Part shown: positions 42,440 to 51,715 of the stretch, in pieces | Numbering within the stretch: position 1 is the first letter of the stretch | Layout of the letters: every line of letters starts with the position of its first letter | NCBI GenBank assembly: GCA_964529445.1 | Contig: CAZGWJ010000001.1 | Span: forward strand, 29,589-93,588 | DNA: 64,000 nt | Source: CAZGWJ01 sp964529445 | GTDB lineage: Bacteria; Oederibacteriota; Muellerivitia; Muellerivitales; Muellerivitaceae | Direction of reading: 5' to 3' | Made by a program: the position numbers and the translations under genes | The notes under the pieces: model-generated | What the model was told of the DNA's origin: nothing | Databases searched by the model: none | What the model saw: the letters and a program-made list of their open reading frames with translations, nothing else

Positions 42440-42549
42440 TCCGCTCACGCTTCACAGACCTTGATGGGTCTCTGCGGACAAGCATCATTCTTGGCTTCTG
42501 GTCTCGAAGGGTTCGGCCCTCTCCCGTGGTACATCCCCCGGACGGGGGG

Positions 42550-42615
42550 CAAGGGGCGGGGGGGATGCCGTTGAATTTCCCTCTCCCTCGACGGGAGGGG
42601 GAAGGGTGAGGATCC
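42550..42615. repeat. C-rich palindromic repeat copy
   Basis: CCCTCTCCCTCGACGGGAGGGG, followed by AAGGGTGAGG, belongs to the dispersed CCCTCTCCC family. It lies in the 204-nt spacer before cutA. Confidence 0.55.
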
Positions 42616-42643
42616 GATCCCGGGTTGCGCGAAGGGAAACACC

Positions 42644-42967
42644 ATGGCGGCACTGATCGTATTCGTCACCACGCCGAACCGCCGCGTGAGCGAACGGCTC
42701 ATGCGCATCGCCGTGGAAGGCCGTTTCGCCGCCTGCGCCAACCGGTTGCCGGGTTTGGCGAGCCGATATTGGTGGAAGGGGCGCGTCGAGACCGCGCGGG
42801 AGGAACTGCTGATCCTCAAGACCACGGTGCGCAAGTATCCCTCCCTGGAGCGCGTTCTTCGCAAGGCCCATCCCTACGAAGTGTGCGAGATCCTGGCCGT
42901 GAAGGTCGCGGCTGGCAACCCGTCCTATCTGGGATGGATCCAAGAAAGCCTGGGTGTTTCCCGATGA
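42644..42967 (+). CDS. cutA: CutA1 family divalent-cation tolerance protein
   Basis: The protein has 107 residues, the standard CutA length. ALIVFVTTPNRRVSERLMRIAVEGRFAAC opens the ferredoxin-like fold, SRYWWKGRVE is the trimer hairpin, and AHPYEVCEILAVKV the conserved closing strand. CutA forms trimers; its role in metal tolerance is still debated. The ATG at 42644 follows AAGGGA. The stop overlaps the histidine kinase start (ATGA), so the two are coupled, which is not a usual pairing. Confidence 0.92.
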   Translation: MAALIVFVTTPNRRVSERLMRIAVEGRFAACANRLPGLASRYWWKGRVETAREELLILKTTVRKYPSLERVLRKAHPYEVCEILAVKVAAGNPSYLGWIQESLGVSR

Positions 42968-44346
42968 TGGCCGAGCAGGAGTCCTATGTCGAATCCCTCC
43001 GTTGGATGGTGCGAGCCCGTTGGGTCGTGCTGTTGCTGGCGACCATTCTGGTGTCCGCCGTCGAATGGGTGACACCGGGGCCGGCCCGCAACACCTTCGC
43101 GTGGATCGTCATCCTGATCGAGACCTGTTTCAATCTCGTCTACGGTTTCATGGCCGGTTACCGGAGCGTCGCGAGGCCCCTTCTGGCGGCCGGGTTCCTG
43201 GTCGACGGGGCCGTCCTCTGCATTTGGGTGGTGTTTTCAGGCGGCGCGGTGAGCGTCAATGCCACCTACCTTCTCATCATCCTCATCGCTTCCAGCATGG
43301 TCCATTCCCCCCGAATGGTGGCCGGGATCGGGGTGGCCATCGCGGCCATGTTCGTCGTCGCCATGCGAATCAGTTACGACCTGCACATCTCGGCTTGGGT
43401 TCCTGCGCAGGGCATGAACCCGTTCTGGGCCCTGCTGGAATCCTCCCCGGAGGAAACCCGACGTCTCGTGTACCTCCAGCAGACCCTCCGATGGGTGGTC
43501 TGGATGGCCGCCGTGACGGTCATCAGCACCTTCCTGGTTCGGCGCATTTGGCAGAGGGAGGAACGCCTCCGCGAATCGGAAAGGGGCATCGACCAGCAAC
43601 GACGCCTGCTCCAGCTGGGTGAACTGGCCGGGCGACTGGCGCACAGTCTCAACACCCCCTTGGGACTCATTTCGGGCAACATGGAAATGCTGATCCGGAA
43701 AGTGCGCAAGGGAAGCGCGGTCCACAAGGACCTCACGAGGATCATGGAGTTCGTGCACCGCGCCGTGAAGACCCTGGAGGATGTCCTGGCCTACAACCGC
43801 CAGAGTCTCTCGCATATCCGGGACATCGACATTTCCGGGTTGGTGCGCGTGGTGGTGGAGGCCGTGAATCCCCGCCTGGAGAAATGCAGGGGGCGTGTCA
43901 TCCTCGACCTGCAGGAGGACATTCCCGCCTTGCGGGGTTATCCCGAGGCCGTTCAACAGGCCCTCTTGAACCTGGTGGAGAACGCGGTGGATGCGCTCGA
44001 AGAGGGCGGGACGGTGGTGGTCGAGGCGCGCTTCGATCCGGGTCCCGTCCGCTTGTCGGCCCAGGACAACCGCGGGGACATCCGGATCGTCGTGAGGGAC
44101 AACGGGAAGGGCGTGCCGACCCAGGACTTGAAGCGGATCTTCGAACCCTTCTTCACCACCAAGGAATACGGCCACGGCACCGGCTTGGGTCTTCCCATCG
44201 TGAAGCGCATCATGGAGGAACATGGTGGTCAGATCCGGGCGGAGCGGAACGTCGAGCGGGGCATGAAGTTCACGCTCCTGTTCCCCATGAAGGCGGTGCC
44301 GGTCATGGACCGGGAAGGGTTGCCGGTCGATTTCTTCGAGCGATAA
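42964..44346 (+). CDS. Membrane sensor histidine kinase
   Basis: The protein has 460 residues. Six hydrophobic segments (17-195) form the sensor without a known extracellular domain. A coiled linker leads to the dimerisation helix with His227 in LAGRLAHSLNTPLGLI. The ATPase has NLVENAVDAL (N box), DNGKGVP (G1), FEPFFTTK (F box) and GTGLGLPIVKRIM (G2). The start is the ATG at 42964, which overlaps the cutA stop. An upstream open stretch is a shadow of cutA. The response regulator 19 nt downstream is its likely partner. Confidence 0.92.
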   Translation: MMAEQESYVESLRWMVRARWVVLLLATILVSAVEWVTPGPARNTFAWIVILIETCFNLVYGFMAGYRSVARPLLAAGFLVDGAVLCIWVVFSGGAVSVNATYLLIILIASSMVHSPRMVAGIGVAIAAMFVVAMRISYDLHISAWVPAQGMNPFWALLESSPEETRRLVYLQQTLRWVVWMAAVTVISTFLVRRIWQREERLRESERGIDQQRRLLQLGELAGRLAHSLNTPLGLISGNMEMLIRKVRKGSAVHKDLTRIMEFVHRAVKTLEDVLAYNRQSLSHIRDIDISGLVRVVVEAVNPRLEKCRGRVILDLQEDIPALRGYPEAVQQALLNLVENAVDALEEGGTVVVEARFDPGPVRLSAQDNRGDIRIVVRDNGKGVPTQDLKRIFEPFFTTKEYGHGTGLGLPIVKRIMEEHGGQIRAERNVERGMKFTLLFPMKAVPVMDREGLPVDFFER

Positions 44347-44364
44347 GAGGCCAGGAGGTCAACC

Positions 44365-44844
44365 ATGAGCAAGAAGAGGAAACCCGTGAAGACGGCGAAA
44401 GCCGTCCAGGCGGCGCGTCCCACAAAAGCCGCGATCCAGGCCCGGTTGCTGGTGGTGGACGATGAGGCCGAATTCGCCTCGATGATCCGGAAAACCCTGG
44501 AATCGGAGGGATACAGCGTCGATACGGCCCTGAACGGGACCCAGGCCATCGAGATGCACCGCAAGCACGCCTACGATTTGGCCCTCGTGGACCTCAAGAT
44601 GCCGGACATGACGGGACTGGAACTGCTCCAGTATCTCAAGGTGCGGGACAAGCGGATCTCGGTCGTCCTGATGACCGCCTTCGGATCGCTGGCCGTAGGC
44701 ATCGAGGCGCTGAAGAAGGGCGCCAGCGACTACCTTCCCAAGCCGTTCAAGTTGGCGGTCCTCAGCTCGAAGGTCCAGGATGCCCTGACCCGGCGTGCGA
44801 AGTACCTCGAGGAACAGGCGCATTCGCCCATCGACGAGATGTGA
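44365..44844 (+). CDS. Response regulator, receiver domain only
   Basis: The protein has 159 residues. A Lys/Ala-rich N-terminal tail (1-26) precedes one receiver domain with Asp32-Asp33, phospho-acceptor Asp76 in LVDLKMP, Thr in LMTAFGS and Lys in LPKPFK. There is no DNA-binding output domain, so it acts by protein contact or passes phosphate on. The ATG follows AGGAGG. It sits between the kinase and rex. The basic tail is unusual and might bind nucleic acid or an anionic partner. Confidence 0.92.
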   Translation: MSKKRKPVKTAKAVQAARPTKAAIQARLLVVDDEAEFASMIRKTLESEGYSVDTALNGTQAIEMHRKHAYDLALVDLKMPDMTGLELLQYLKVRDKRISVVLMTAFGSLAVGIEALKKGASDYLPKPFKLAVLSSKVQDALTRRAKYLEEQAHSPIDEM

Positions 44845-44848
44845 AGCC

Positions 44849-45505
44849 TTGAAGCCCGCGAGATCCGGAAAAGACCGGGGCGTTCCCGGCCCGACGGTGG
44901 GCCGCCTATCCCGGTACCTGCGCGCCTTCTCGCAGTTCGAACGCGACGGCCGGAAAGTGGCTTCCTCCCGGGAACTCGCCCGGGCCACCGCCTTGAGCCC
45001 GGAGGCCGTGCGGAAGGACCTGGCCCATTTCGGCCAGTTCGGGCGGCGCGGCATCGGTTACGACGTGAAGAGCCTGGCCGCCCAGGTGAGGGAGATCCTG
45101 GGCCTGTCGAAGCCCCGGGCGGTCGCCATCGTGGGTGTGGGTAACCTCGGGACCTCCCTCCTGCAGTACGGCGGGTTCGCGAAGGCGGGGTTCAAGGTCG
45201 AGGCGGCCTTCGACACGGATCCCTCCAAGGTGGGATGGGAATTGGAGGGCGTGAGGATCTGGCCCATGGGAGCCCTGCGGCAGACCCTGCGCGAGAAGCG
45301 CATCGAGATCGCCATCCTGGCCGTCCCGGCCGGCCAGGCCCAGCGCGTCACGGACGAACTGGTGGATTCCGGAGTGCGCGCCGTCCTCAATTTCGCGCCG
45401 ATCGTCCTTTCCACCCCGCCATCGGTGATGGTGAGGGCGGTGGATCTGGCCTCCGAGATGGAGCGCCTGACTTACTTCCTGGACCGGGAGATTCCCGGCC
45501 GGTGA
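44849..45505 (+). CDS. rex: Redox-sensing transcriptional repressor Rex
   Basis: The protein has 218 residues. An N-terminal winged helix (16-70, LSPEAVRKDLAHFGQFGRRGIGYD) is followed by an NAD(H)-binding Rossmann domain with IVGVGNLG (94-101). It ends in the family's domain-swapping helix (SEMERLTYFLDREI). Rex represses fermentation and respiration genes when the NADH/NAD ratio is low. The TTG at 44849 lies 4 nt after the response regulator stop, so they are probably cotranscribed. The frame reads further upstream only inside the regulator gene. Confidence 0.93.
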   Translation: MKPARSGKDRGVPGPTVGRLSRYLRAFSQFERDGRKVASSRELARATALSPEAVRKDLAHFGQFGRRGIGYDVKSLAAQVREILGLSKPRAVAIVGVGNLGTSLLQYGGFAKAGFKVEAAFDTDPSKVGWELEGVRIWPMGALRQTLREKRIEIAILAVPAGQAQRVTDELVDSGVRAVLNFAPIVLSTPPSVMVRAVDLASEMERLTYFLDREIPGR

Positions 45506-45742
45506 CCGTTGCAGGGCCCTCGGAGCGGTCGAAACGGCGTGAAGGTCCCGACGGGGAATGTCCTGTATACGGGCCGTTCCAACCGAAGCCCCCCTCGTTG
45601 AAACCGATCGGATCCCCCGGTACCTTGTCTCAGTCCGGGGTCGGCCAAGCCGTCTTCCCGCCGTCGTTGTGGGGCTTCACCTTCGACCTTCGACCTGCTA
45701 CCTTCTACCTGGACAAGGCAACCCACGGAGGTTCGGAAGCTG

Positions 45743-46390
45743 ATGAAAAAGAGAAACGGGGATGACGTACGACGGGGGCCTAAACCCTTCCTCTGGTTCC
45801 GCAAGCTCTACCACGTCCTCAATTCCTCCATGGTGCCGGTCTATTACTGGTGGAACCCCTTCGACCTGCCCCTCGCGACCGTGCGCCTGCACGTCCTGAT
45901 CGCCCTCGCCGCGGCCTTCCTCTTCTTCATCACTTTCGACCTCCTCCGGCTGAACGTCAGGTCCTTCAACGATTGGATCCTGGCCCGTTTCTCCTTCATC
46001 ATCCGCCAGGCCGAGGCGAAGCGCCTCACGGGCGCCACCTACATGTGCCCCGCCTTTTTCGCCGTGACGTGGTTCTTCGACTGGCGCATCGCGGTGGCGT
46101 CCATGCTGTTCATCTCGATCGGGGACACCGCGGCCGAGGTGGCGGGGCGTTTCTTCGGCCGCCACAAGATCGAGCGGTTCCACAAGTCGTGGGAGGGCAC
46201 CTTCGGTTTCTTCCTCGCGACCTTCCCGATCGCCTGGATCCTTCTGGGCGACTGGCGCGTGGCCGCGGTCGGGGCTGCGGTCGGGGCCCTCACGGAACTG
46301 GTCACCACGGTGCTCGACGACAACTTCACGGTCCCTATCGGATCGGCCCTCGCCCTCTGGGGGGCTCTCGTCATCTTCCGCCCGATGTAG
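45743..46390 (+). CDS. CTP-dependent lipid kinase/phosphatidate cytidylyltransferase-like membrane protein
   Basis: The protein has 215 residues and about six hydrophobic helices. GDTAAEVAGRFFGR (127-140) with HKSWEGTFGFF (147-157) is the signature shared by dolichol kinase, phytol kinase and related CTP-dependent enzymes. DDNFTVP near the C-terminus fits too. The substrate may be a polyprenol or phytol-like alcohol or diacylglycerol. A polyprenol kinase would suit the GT39-like enzymes in this window, but that is inference. The ATG at 45743 has GGAGG about 10 nt upstream. Confidence 0.82.
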   Translation: MKKRNGDDVRRGPKPFLWFRKLYHVLNSSMVPVYYWWNPFDLPLATVRLHVLIALAAAFLFFITFDLLRLNVRSFNDWILARFSFIIRQAEAKRLTGATYMCPAFFAVTWFFDWRIAVASMLFISIGDTAAEVAGRFFGRHKIERFHKSWEGTFGFFLATFPIAWILLGDWRVAAVGAAVGALTELVTTVLDDNFTVPIGSALALWGALVIFRPM

Positions 46391-46685
46391 CCATCAAGGA
46401 TCGCTTCCGGTCTATCCATCCTTGTCTTGTTATATTGCCCGAGAGTCAATGATGGATGAGGAGTGACGGCGGTCATCCTGCACTGCCGTGATTGCGATCC
46501 CGCGTGATCCGACGCACGGGTTTATTCCATAAAAACGCATGAAAGCCCTTTTCACACGGGGATAAGCTCTTGCCCGGTCGTGTCGTCACCCGGAAATATT
46601 TCCCTCGCCGGCGTGCAATTTTCCCGCGGCCGGTCGTCTGAAGGGTGGAAGAGGAAAAGGGGGCCGCTGAGTTCCCTTGAGAAGG
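46391..46685. other. Spacer before the zinc-finger gene, no gene seen
   Basis: About 295 nt without a credible reading frame. There are no strong promoters or terminators, only a GC-rich stretch around 46615-46640. Confidence 0.4.
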
Positions 46686-46757
46686 CGCCGGGTCAGGAAC
46701 CCGGCGAGGAAAGCTCCCGACCCACACCCATACCCTGGGAGCTTCCGGGTGGAAGCG
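46686..46757 (+). promoter_or_regulatory. Switch-like structured leader of the zinc-finger gene
   Basis: Three hairpins are possible. H1 is CGCCGGGT/ACCCGGCG (46686-46693 with 46699-46706). H2 is AGCTCCC/GGGAGCT (46712-46718 with 46737-46743). H3 is GCTTCC/GGAAGC (46741-46746 with 46751-46756), and it hides the ribosome site GGAAG next to the ATG at 46758. H2 and H3 share bases 46741-46743 and so compete. Confidence 0.4.
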
Positions 46758-46913
46758 ATGGAACTGAACTGCGAATCGATGAGATACCTGCTGGAGGCGT
46801 TCAGGAGGGGCGAGTTAACCGAGGACCAGAAGGCCGCCGTCCTGCACCATATGCTTCACTGCCCGGAATGCATGTTCCTCCTGACCCTGTCGCCCGTGCT
46901 GGTGGAGAACTGA
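46758..46913 (+). CDS. 51-residue zinc-finger (ZAS-like) mini-protein
   Basis: MELNCESMRYLLEAF is followed by an HxxxCxxC motif (His31, Cys35, Cys38), with Cys5 as a possible fourth ligand. This is the pattern of zf-HC2 anti-sigma N-terminal domains. It stops where a membrane helix would normally follow, so it is either a free-standing anti-sigma-like domain or another small regulator. The ATG at 46758 follows GGTGGAAG. No sigma factor gene is adjacent. The gene is too short to be certain. Confidence 0.6.
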   Translation: MELNCESMRYLLEAFRRGELTEDQKAAVLHHMLHCPECMFLLTLSPVLVEN

Positions 46914-47261
46914 AAAGAGACTCGGCGCCAAACCCGGGCACCCCGGGTTTGAAAAGTGTGAATGGGACGGCTGGACAACTACAGAGGCGTATGAAATCGA
47001 ACAACAAGGTATGAAGGTCGTAGCGAGCGCCCCGGGGAGGGAAGTCCCCGGGGCGTTCTGCATTTCGGGAGGGGTGGATACCCAAGGCGACTATTTCCAT
47101 GACGGACTTCGGCCAAAGTCATGCGACATCCAATGGCAGTTTCGTGGCGCCTCGAAGAGGCGCTCGTGGTGAACAAGGGTCATATTGTTTTTCTCGTTCT
47201 TGTCGGATAAAGGGTTGTCTTTCGTCTCCGAATCTTCTATGTATATGCCGTCGGTCAATCG
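46914..47261. other. Spacer before mfd with two hairpins
   Basis: No gene is seen. AAACCCGGG/CCCGGGTTT (46939-46959) is a tight hairpin after the zinc-finger gene. CGCCCCGGGGA/TCCCCGGGGCG (47028-47038 with 47045-47055) is a perfect 11-bp stem with a T-poor tail, perhaps a weak terminator. A GCGCCTCGAAGAGGCGC hairpin (about 47149-47165) repeats the element near 23470. Confidence 0.5.
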
Positions 47262-50200
47262 ATGGATCAACCGGGTGCCAGACCCCCCCGGGGGGAGGAC
47301 TGGGCGCCCTTTTCGTGCTTGGAGACGACCTTGTCGTACGATTTGAACAAGAGTTTGTGCCCCGCCCTCTCCCTTCTCGACGCCGACTGGCCGGCGGCCG
47401 ACGCGGCGCTCGCGCTTCTACGCGAGGCGAGTCCGCGCACCCTGATCCACGGACTGCCCGGATCCTCGCGCGCCTTCTTCCTTGCCTGGGCCTACCGGCG
47501 AACGGCCGGAAAGACCCCCTGGGTCGTGGTGACTGCCACGCGGGAGGAGGCGGTCGCTCTTCAGGGCGACCTGGTCACCTGGTTGCCCGGTATCCCGGTC
47601 CGGCTTTGTCCTTCCTGGGAGGTCCTGCCTCTCGACGTCGAGGAACCGGACTCCGAACTCATTGGCGAGCGTCTGCGCGCCTTCCTGATGCTGCAGAAAG
47701 GCGAACCCGGAATCGTCGTGGCGCCCCTGGTCGGGGCGTTGCAGGGAACGCTCCCGCCCGGCGAATGGATCGATCGCCTGCTTCTCCTCCGCAAAGGCGC
47801 CGAGCTTCCCGGGAACCTCGAGGAACGGCTGGCCGCCCTCGGTTTCGAGCGCGTGGGACAGGTCATGGAAGCGGGACAGTTCGCGGTGCGCGGCGGGCTG
47901 GTGGACCTGGCGCCTCCCGGATCGCCCTCCGGACCCGTGCGCATCGAACGCTTCGGTGACATCGCGGAGTCCATCCGAAGCCTGGACCTCACCTCCCAGC
48001 GCAGTTCCGGGGACGTCGCGGAGGTCGCCGTCTTTCCGGCCCACGAGGTGTTGATGACGTCCGAGGTGAGGGAGGCGATCTCGACGCGCTTGAGGGAGAA
48101 GACCGAGAAGGATTCGCTCTGGTCCCGGATGGCGCAGGAGCTGTTGGCCTCTACCGGCCGGTTCCCGGGATGGGCCTGGCATGCCCTGGGGGTCCTGGCC
48201 CGCAAAGGGCCGGCGTCCTGCCTCTGGGACCATGTGCCCGAGAAGGCGCGCCTCCTTGTGCTCGAACCCGCGGCCGTGATGGAACAAGCGCGCACGCTTT
48301 CCGAACGGATCGGGGATTGGGAGAGGGAGGCCGCCGAGGAAGGGGCGGACCTCTTTCCGGTTCGGGGGATGTTCGGGGACCTGGGATTCGTGGAGCGGGC
48401 CCTTGCGCGGGGCGCGGCCTTCGGCCTGGGACTGCTTCCCCAGGAGATGCCCGGCGGTCCGGCGGATCGAGACGCCAAGGTGCCCGCGCGGGTCCAGCCC
48501 CCTTATTACGGCAAGTTCGCCTCCTTCGTTTCGGACCTGAGGAAGGACGTGTCCGGGGGCGTCGTCACTCACTTGCTGTGCCACAACCGGGGCGAACGGG
48601 ACCGGATGCGGGAGTTGATGGCCGAGGAGCACGTTTCGCCCGTCCTGTCGGTCGGCGAGATCGACCAGGGGTTCGTCGTGGACGATCTCGCCCTGTGCAT
48701 CCTGCCCGACCACGACCTTTTCCGCCGTTACCGCGTGTCGCGCCATCCTCGTCGCCGGCGTTCCATCGCGGAGGGGAGACCCCTGGCGTCCCTTTCGGAA
48801 CTGGCAGTCGGATCCCTGGCCGTCCATGTGGATTACGGCCGATGCCTCTATCGCGGCTTGACGCCCCTGGCGGTGGACGGCGTCACGAAGGACTATATCC
48901 AGCTCGAATTCGCCGACAAGGAGAAGGTGTACCTTCCCACCGATCAGATCACGCTCGTGCAGAGGTACGTGGGCGCGGAAGGCTCCGCGCCGCTGGCCAA
49001 GCTCGGCGGCGACGCGTGGAAGAGGACCAAGGAGCGCGTGGGGAAGCAGGTGGCCCTGGTGGCAAGGGAACTCGTGGCCTTGTACCAGGCCCGCGCGACG
49101 GCATCCAAGACGCCCCTGCCTCCCGACACGCCCTGGCAGGGCGAGTTCGAGGATTCCTTCCCCTACGACCTCACGCCGGGCCAGGCGCGTTCCATCCGGG
49201 ACGTGAAGAAGGACCAGCAGTCCCCCCGTCCCATGGACCGTCTCTTGTGCGGGGACGTGGGTTACGGCAAGACCGAAGTGGCCATGAGGGCCGCCTTCAA
49301 GACCGTGCAGGACAAACGGCAGGTGGCCGTGCTGGCGCCCACGACCATCCTGGCCCAGCAGCACACCCACACCTTCCGGGAGCGGATGGCCGAATATCCG
49401 GTTCGCATCGGCATGCTTTCCCGTTTCGTGGACAAGAGGGGCCAGAAGGAGGTATTGGCGGCCGCCGCGACGGGACACTTGGATATCGTCATCGGGACGC
49501 ATCGCCTGCTCATGAAGGACGTACGCTTCGCCCGGTTGGGGCTTCTGATCATCGATGAAGAGCATCGATTCGGCGTGGCCCAGAAGGAGCGGCTGAAACG
49601 GCTGAAGCGGGATGTGGATGTCCTGACCCTGACCGCTACGCCCATCCCGCGTACCCTGCACATGTCCCTGTCGGGCATCCGCGAGGTCTCGGTCATCGAC
49701 ACGCCTCCCGAGAATCGCCTGAGCGTATCAACCCACATCGGACCCTTCGATCCGCGCCTCGTCGCGGAGGCCGTGCGCCGGGAACTGCATCGCGAGGGGC
49801 AGGTCTTCTACGTGCACAACCACGTGCGCGACATCGAGCGAGTGGCGGACCGGCTTCACCGGTTGGTGCCCGAAGCCCGCCTGGCCGTGGCGCACGGGCA
49901 GCTGACGGAGCACGAACTGGAATCCGTCATGGCGGGTTTTGTGGCGGGCGAGAGCGATGTCCTCGTGTGCACGTCCATCGTCGAGTCGGGCCTCGACATG
50001 CCCCGTGTCAATACGCTGATCGTCGAGCGGTCCGACGTCTTCGGCTTGGCCCAACTGTATCAGTTGAAGGGACGCGTGGGGAGGACCGATCGACAGGCCT
50101 ACGCGTACTTCTTCCATCCGCCGCGCGGCCGCGAGACGATGCGGGAGATGGCCCGCAAACGCCTGGAAGCCCTCCAGGAGTTCCGGGCCCTGGGGTCCGG

Positions 50201-50807
50201 CATGCACATCGCGATGAAAGATCTTGAGATCCGGGGCGCGGGGAACCTACTGGGGATGGATCAGCACGGCCATATGGATGCGGTGGGAATGGACCTGTAT
50301 TCCGGAATGTTATCCGCGGCCGTATCCAGGGAGAAGGGCGAGGAGGTACTCGAGGATTTCCATCCCGAGATCGCGCTCGCGGTCACGGCGTACCTGCCCG
50401 GGTCCTACGTCCCCGAGGAGGTCGTCAAGGTGGATTTCTACCGGCGTCTCGTCGATGCGGCCACGGATGCCGAGGTTGCGGCGATTTCCGAGGAACTCGT
50501 CGACCGTTTCGGGCCATTGCCCGCGCCCGCCACCCTGCTTCTGAAGGTGGCCCTCCTGCGTCCGCACCTGAAGCGGATGGGGGTCCAGCGGCTTTCGGAG
50601 CAGGCGGGATGGGCCACGCTCACCTGGCATCCGGCGCGCACGCCCGAACCCGGGACTGTGGCGGCTTGGATGAAAAGGACACCGCCTTCGCGGCTGAGGT
50701 TCGACGCACGCAATCCGAATACGGTTTCCTTCCGCATTATCAGGGGAAACGAGCCGGACGAGGCGCGGCTCGATGCGGTCGGAAAGCTGTTGCGGGAACT
50801 GGAATGA
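47262..50807 (+). CDS. mfd: Transcription-repair coupling factor Mfd
   Basis: The protein has 1181 residues, the full family length. The order is a UvrB-like region (to about 420), a CarD-like RNA polymerase-interacting domain (about 510-580) and a RecG-like helicase. Walker A is GDVGYGKTEVAMRA near 665 and DEEHRFG lies near 764. The TRCF C-terminal domain closes it (about 1030-1150). It removes stalled RNA polymerase and recruits UvrA. The ATG at 47262 has a weak ribosome site; a TTG at 47331 (LSYDLNK) follows GGAGA and may be the true start. The mfd-PPIase gene order is seen in several Gram-negative groups. Confidence 0.97.
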   Translation: MDQPGARPPRGEDWAPFSCLETTLSYDLNKSLCPALSLLDADWPAADAALALLREASPRTLIHGLPGSSRAFFLAWAYRRTAGKTPWVVVTATREEAVALQGDLVTWLPGIPVRLCPSWEVLPLDVEEPDSELIGERLRAFLMLQKGEPGIVVAPLVGALQGTLPPGEWIDRLLLLRKGAELPGNLEERLAALGFERVGQVMEAGQFAVRGGLVDLAPPGSPSGPVRIERFGDIAESIRSLDLTSQRSSGDVAEVAVFPAHEVLMTSEVREAISTRLREKTEKDSLWSRMAQELLASTGRFPGWAWHALGVLARKGPASCLWDHVPEKARLLVLEPAAVMEQARTLSERIGDWEREAAEEGADLFPVRGMFGDLGFVERALARGAAFGLGLLPQEMPGGPADRDAKVPARVQPPYYGKFASFVSDLRKDVSGGVVTHLLCHNRGERDRMRELMAEEHVSPVLSVGEIDQGFVVDDLALCILPDHDLFRRYRVSRHPRRRRSIAEGRPLASLSELAVGSLAVHVDYGRCLYRGLTPLAVDGVTKDYIQLEFADKEKVYLPTDQITLVQRYVGAEGSAPLAKLGGDAWKRTKERVGKQVALVARELVALYQARATASKTPLPPDTPWQGEFEDSFPYDLTPGQARSIRDVKKDQQSPRPMDRLLCGDVGYGKTEVAMRAAFKTVQDKRQVAVLAPTTILAQQHTHTFRERMAEYPVRIGMLSRFVDKRGQKEVLAAAATGHLDIVIGTHRLLMKDVRFARLGLLIIDEEHRFGVAQKERLKRLKRDVDVLTLTATPIPRTLHMSLSGIREVSVIDTPPENRLSVSTHIGPFDPRLVAEAVRRELHREGQVFYVHNHVRDIERVADRLHRLVPEARLAVAHGQLTEHELESVMAGFVAGESDVLVCTSIVESGLDMPRVNTLIVERSDVFGLAQLYQLKGRVGRTDRQAYAYFFHPPRGRETMREMARKRLEALQEFRALGSGMHIAMKDLEIRGAGNLLGMDQHGHMDAVGMDLYSGMLSAAVSREKGEEVLEDFHPEIALAVTAYLPGSYVPEEVVKVDFYRRLVDAATDAEVAAISEELVDRFGPLPAPATLLLKVALLRPHLKRMGVQRLSEQAGWATLTWHPARTPEPGTVAAWMKRTPPSRLRFDARNPNTVSFRIIRGNEPDEARLDAVGKLLRELE

Positions 50808-50879
50808 GCGCGTAAACTAACGCGCCTATCAAACGCTGGAACGCCTCACAGGGCGTTTCCCGAAGAAGGAGCCGTGACG

Positions 50880-51581
50880 ATGTCCTCCCGAGATTCCCTG
50901 CACCGACATTTCATCCTGGCCGGCCTGTTGCTGGGCGTGGCCGCACTGGCCGCGTGCCAGTACCTTCCTGGCAAGAAGGGCATTTCACGCGGCACGCTGG
51001 TGGCCCAGGTGGGCGACACGAAGATCACGTTCGGCGATTGGATGCGCCAGGTCGACCTGTACCGCGTCTTTTCACCCACGACGGTGGACCCGAGGGATCC
51101 CGAGACGGTGAAGGAGGTCCTCGACAGCCTGGTGGATCAACACATCGTGTTGGGCGCCCTCAAGCAGAAGAACTACAAGAACGAGGAATTCGAGAAGGCC
51201 ATCAAGGGCGAATTGGAGAAGGCACGGCAGGAACTCGATGCCATCCGCGAGAAGCTGGAGATGGATCTGGCGGCCGTCAAGCGCCTGCAGAAGTCCTACC
51301 ACGATGATTACTACCAGATGCGCCTGGCCCAGGTCTATGCCGAGGAGAACGTCGGGGATGTCATCGTCACCGAGAAGCAGAAGCGAGACCGTTACGAGCA
51401 GTACGTCCAGGACGCGGTCCGGGCGAACCAGAAGCCCAAGGATTATCGGGCTGTCGAGAAGCAGATCGAATTGCGCCTGAAGGCCGACAACCTCCTCAAG
51501 AGCCTGCAGGGCGACCGCAAGACGACGCGCGAGGAGGATGTCATCCAGAAGTATCTGGGCACCCTGACGCCCCGGAAGTAG
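50880..51581 (+). CDS. SurA-N-like lipoprotein without PPIase domain
   Basis: The protein has 233 residues. A lipoprotein signal ends in LAAC (Cys26). GDTKITFGDWMRQVDLYRVF and LVDQHIVLGALKQKNY match the SurA/PrsA N-terminal chaperone helices. Then comes a long charged helix (80-150) and a C-terminal helix. The parvulin domain found in the next two proteins is absent. It is probably a periplasmic chaperone or a partner of them. The ATG at 50880 is 8 nt after AAGGAG; a GTG at 50874 is too close to it. Confidence 0.8.
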   Translation: MSSRDSLHRHFILAGLLLGVAALAACQYLPGKKGISRGTLVAQVGDTKITFGDWMRQVDLYRVFSPTTVDPRDPETVKEVLDSLVDQHIVLGALKQKNYKNEEFEKAIKGELEKARQELDAIREKLEMDLAAVKRLQKSYHDDYYQMRLAQVYAEENVGDVIVTEKQKRDRYEQYVQDAVRANQKPKDYRAVEKQIELRLKADNLLKSLQGDRKTTREEDVIQKYLGTLTPRK

Positions 51582-51715
51582 AAGCCGTTTCAAGATCGCG
51601 TAATGGCTTCTGAAACGCAAGGTTGGCGGCTATGCCGCCGGGGTTGAATGGGTTGCAAGACTCCGCCCGGAAGGTCCGCAGCGGGGCCTGATCCGGACCC
51701 AAGGCGGCTCATCGG

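Noticed and set aside
46685..46743. Known riboswitch class (cobalamin, c-di-GMP) in the zinc-finger leader
   Set aside because: The conserved cores of these classes are not present; only generic hairpins are seen.
47418..49661. Minus-strand open frame of 747 codons inside mfd
   Set aside because: It is antisense to a fully conserved Mfd.
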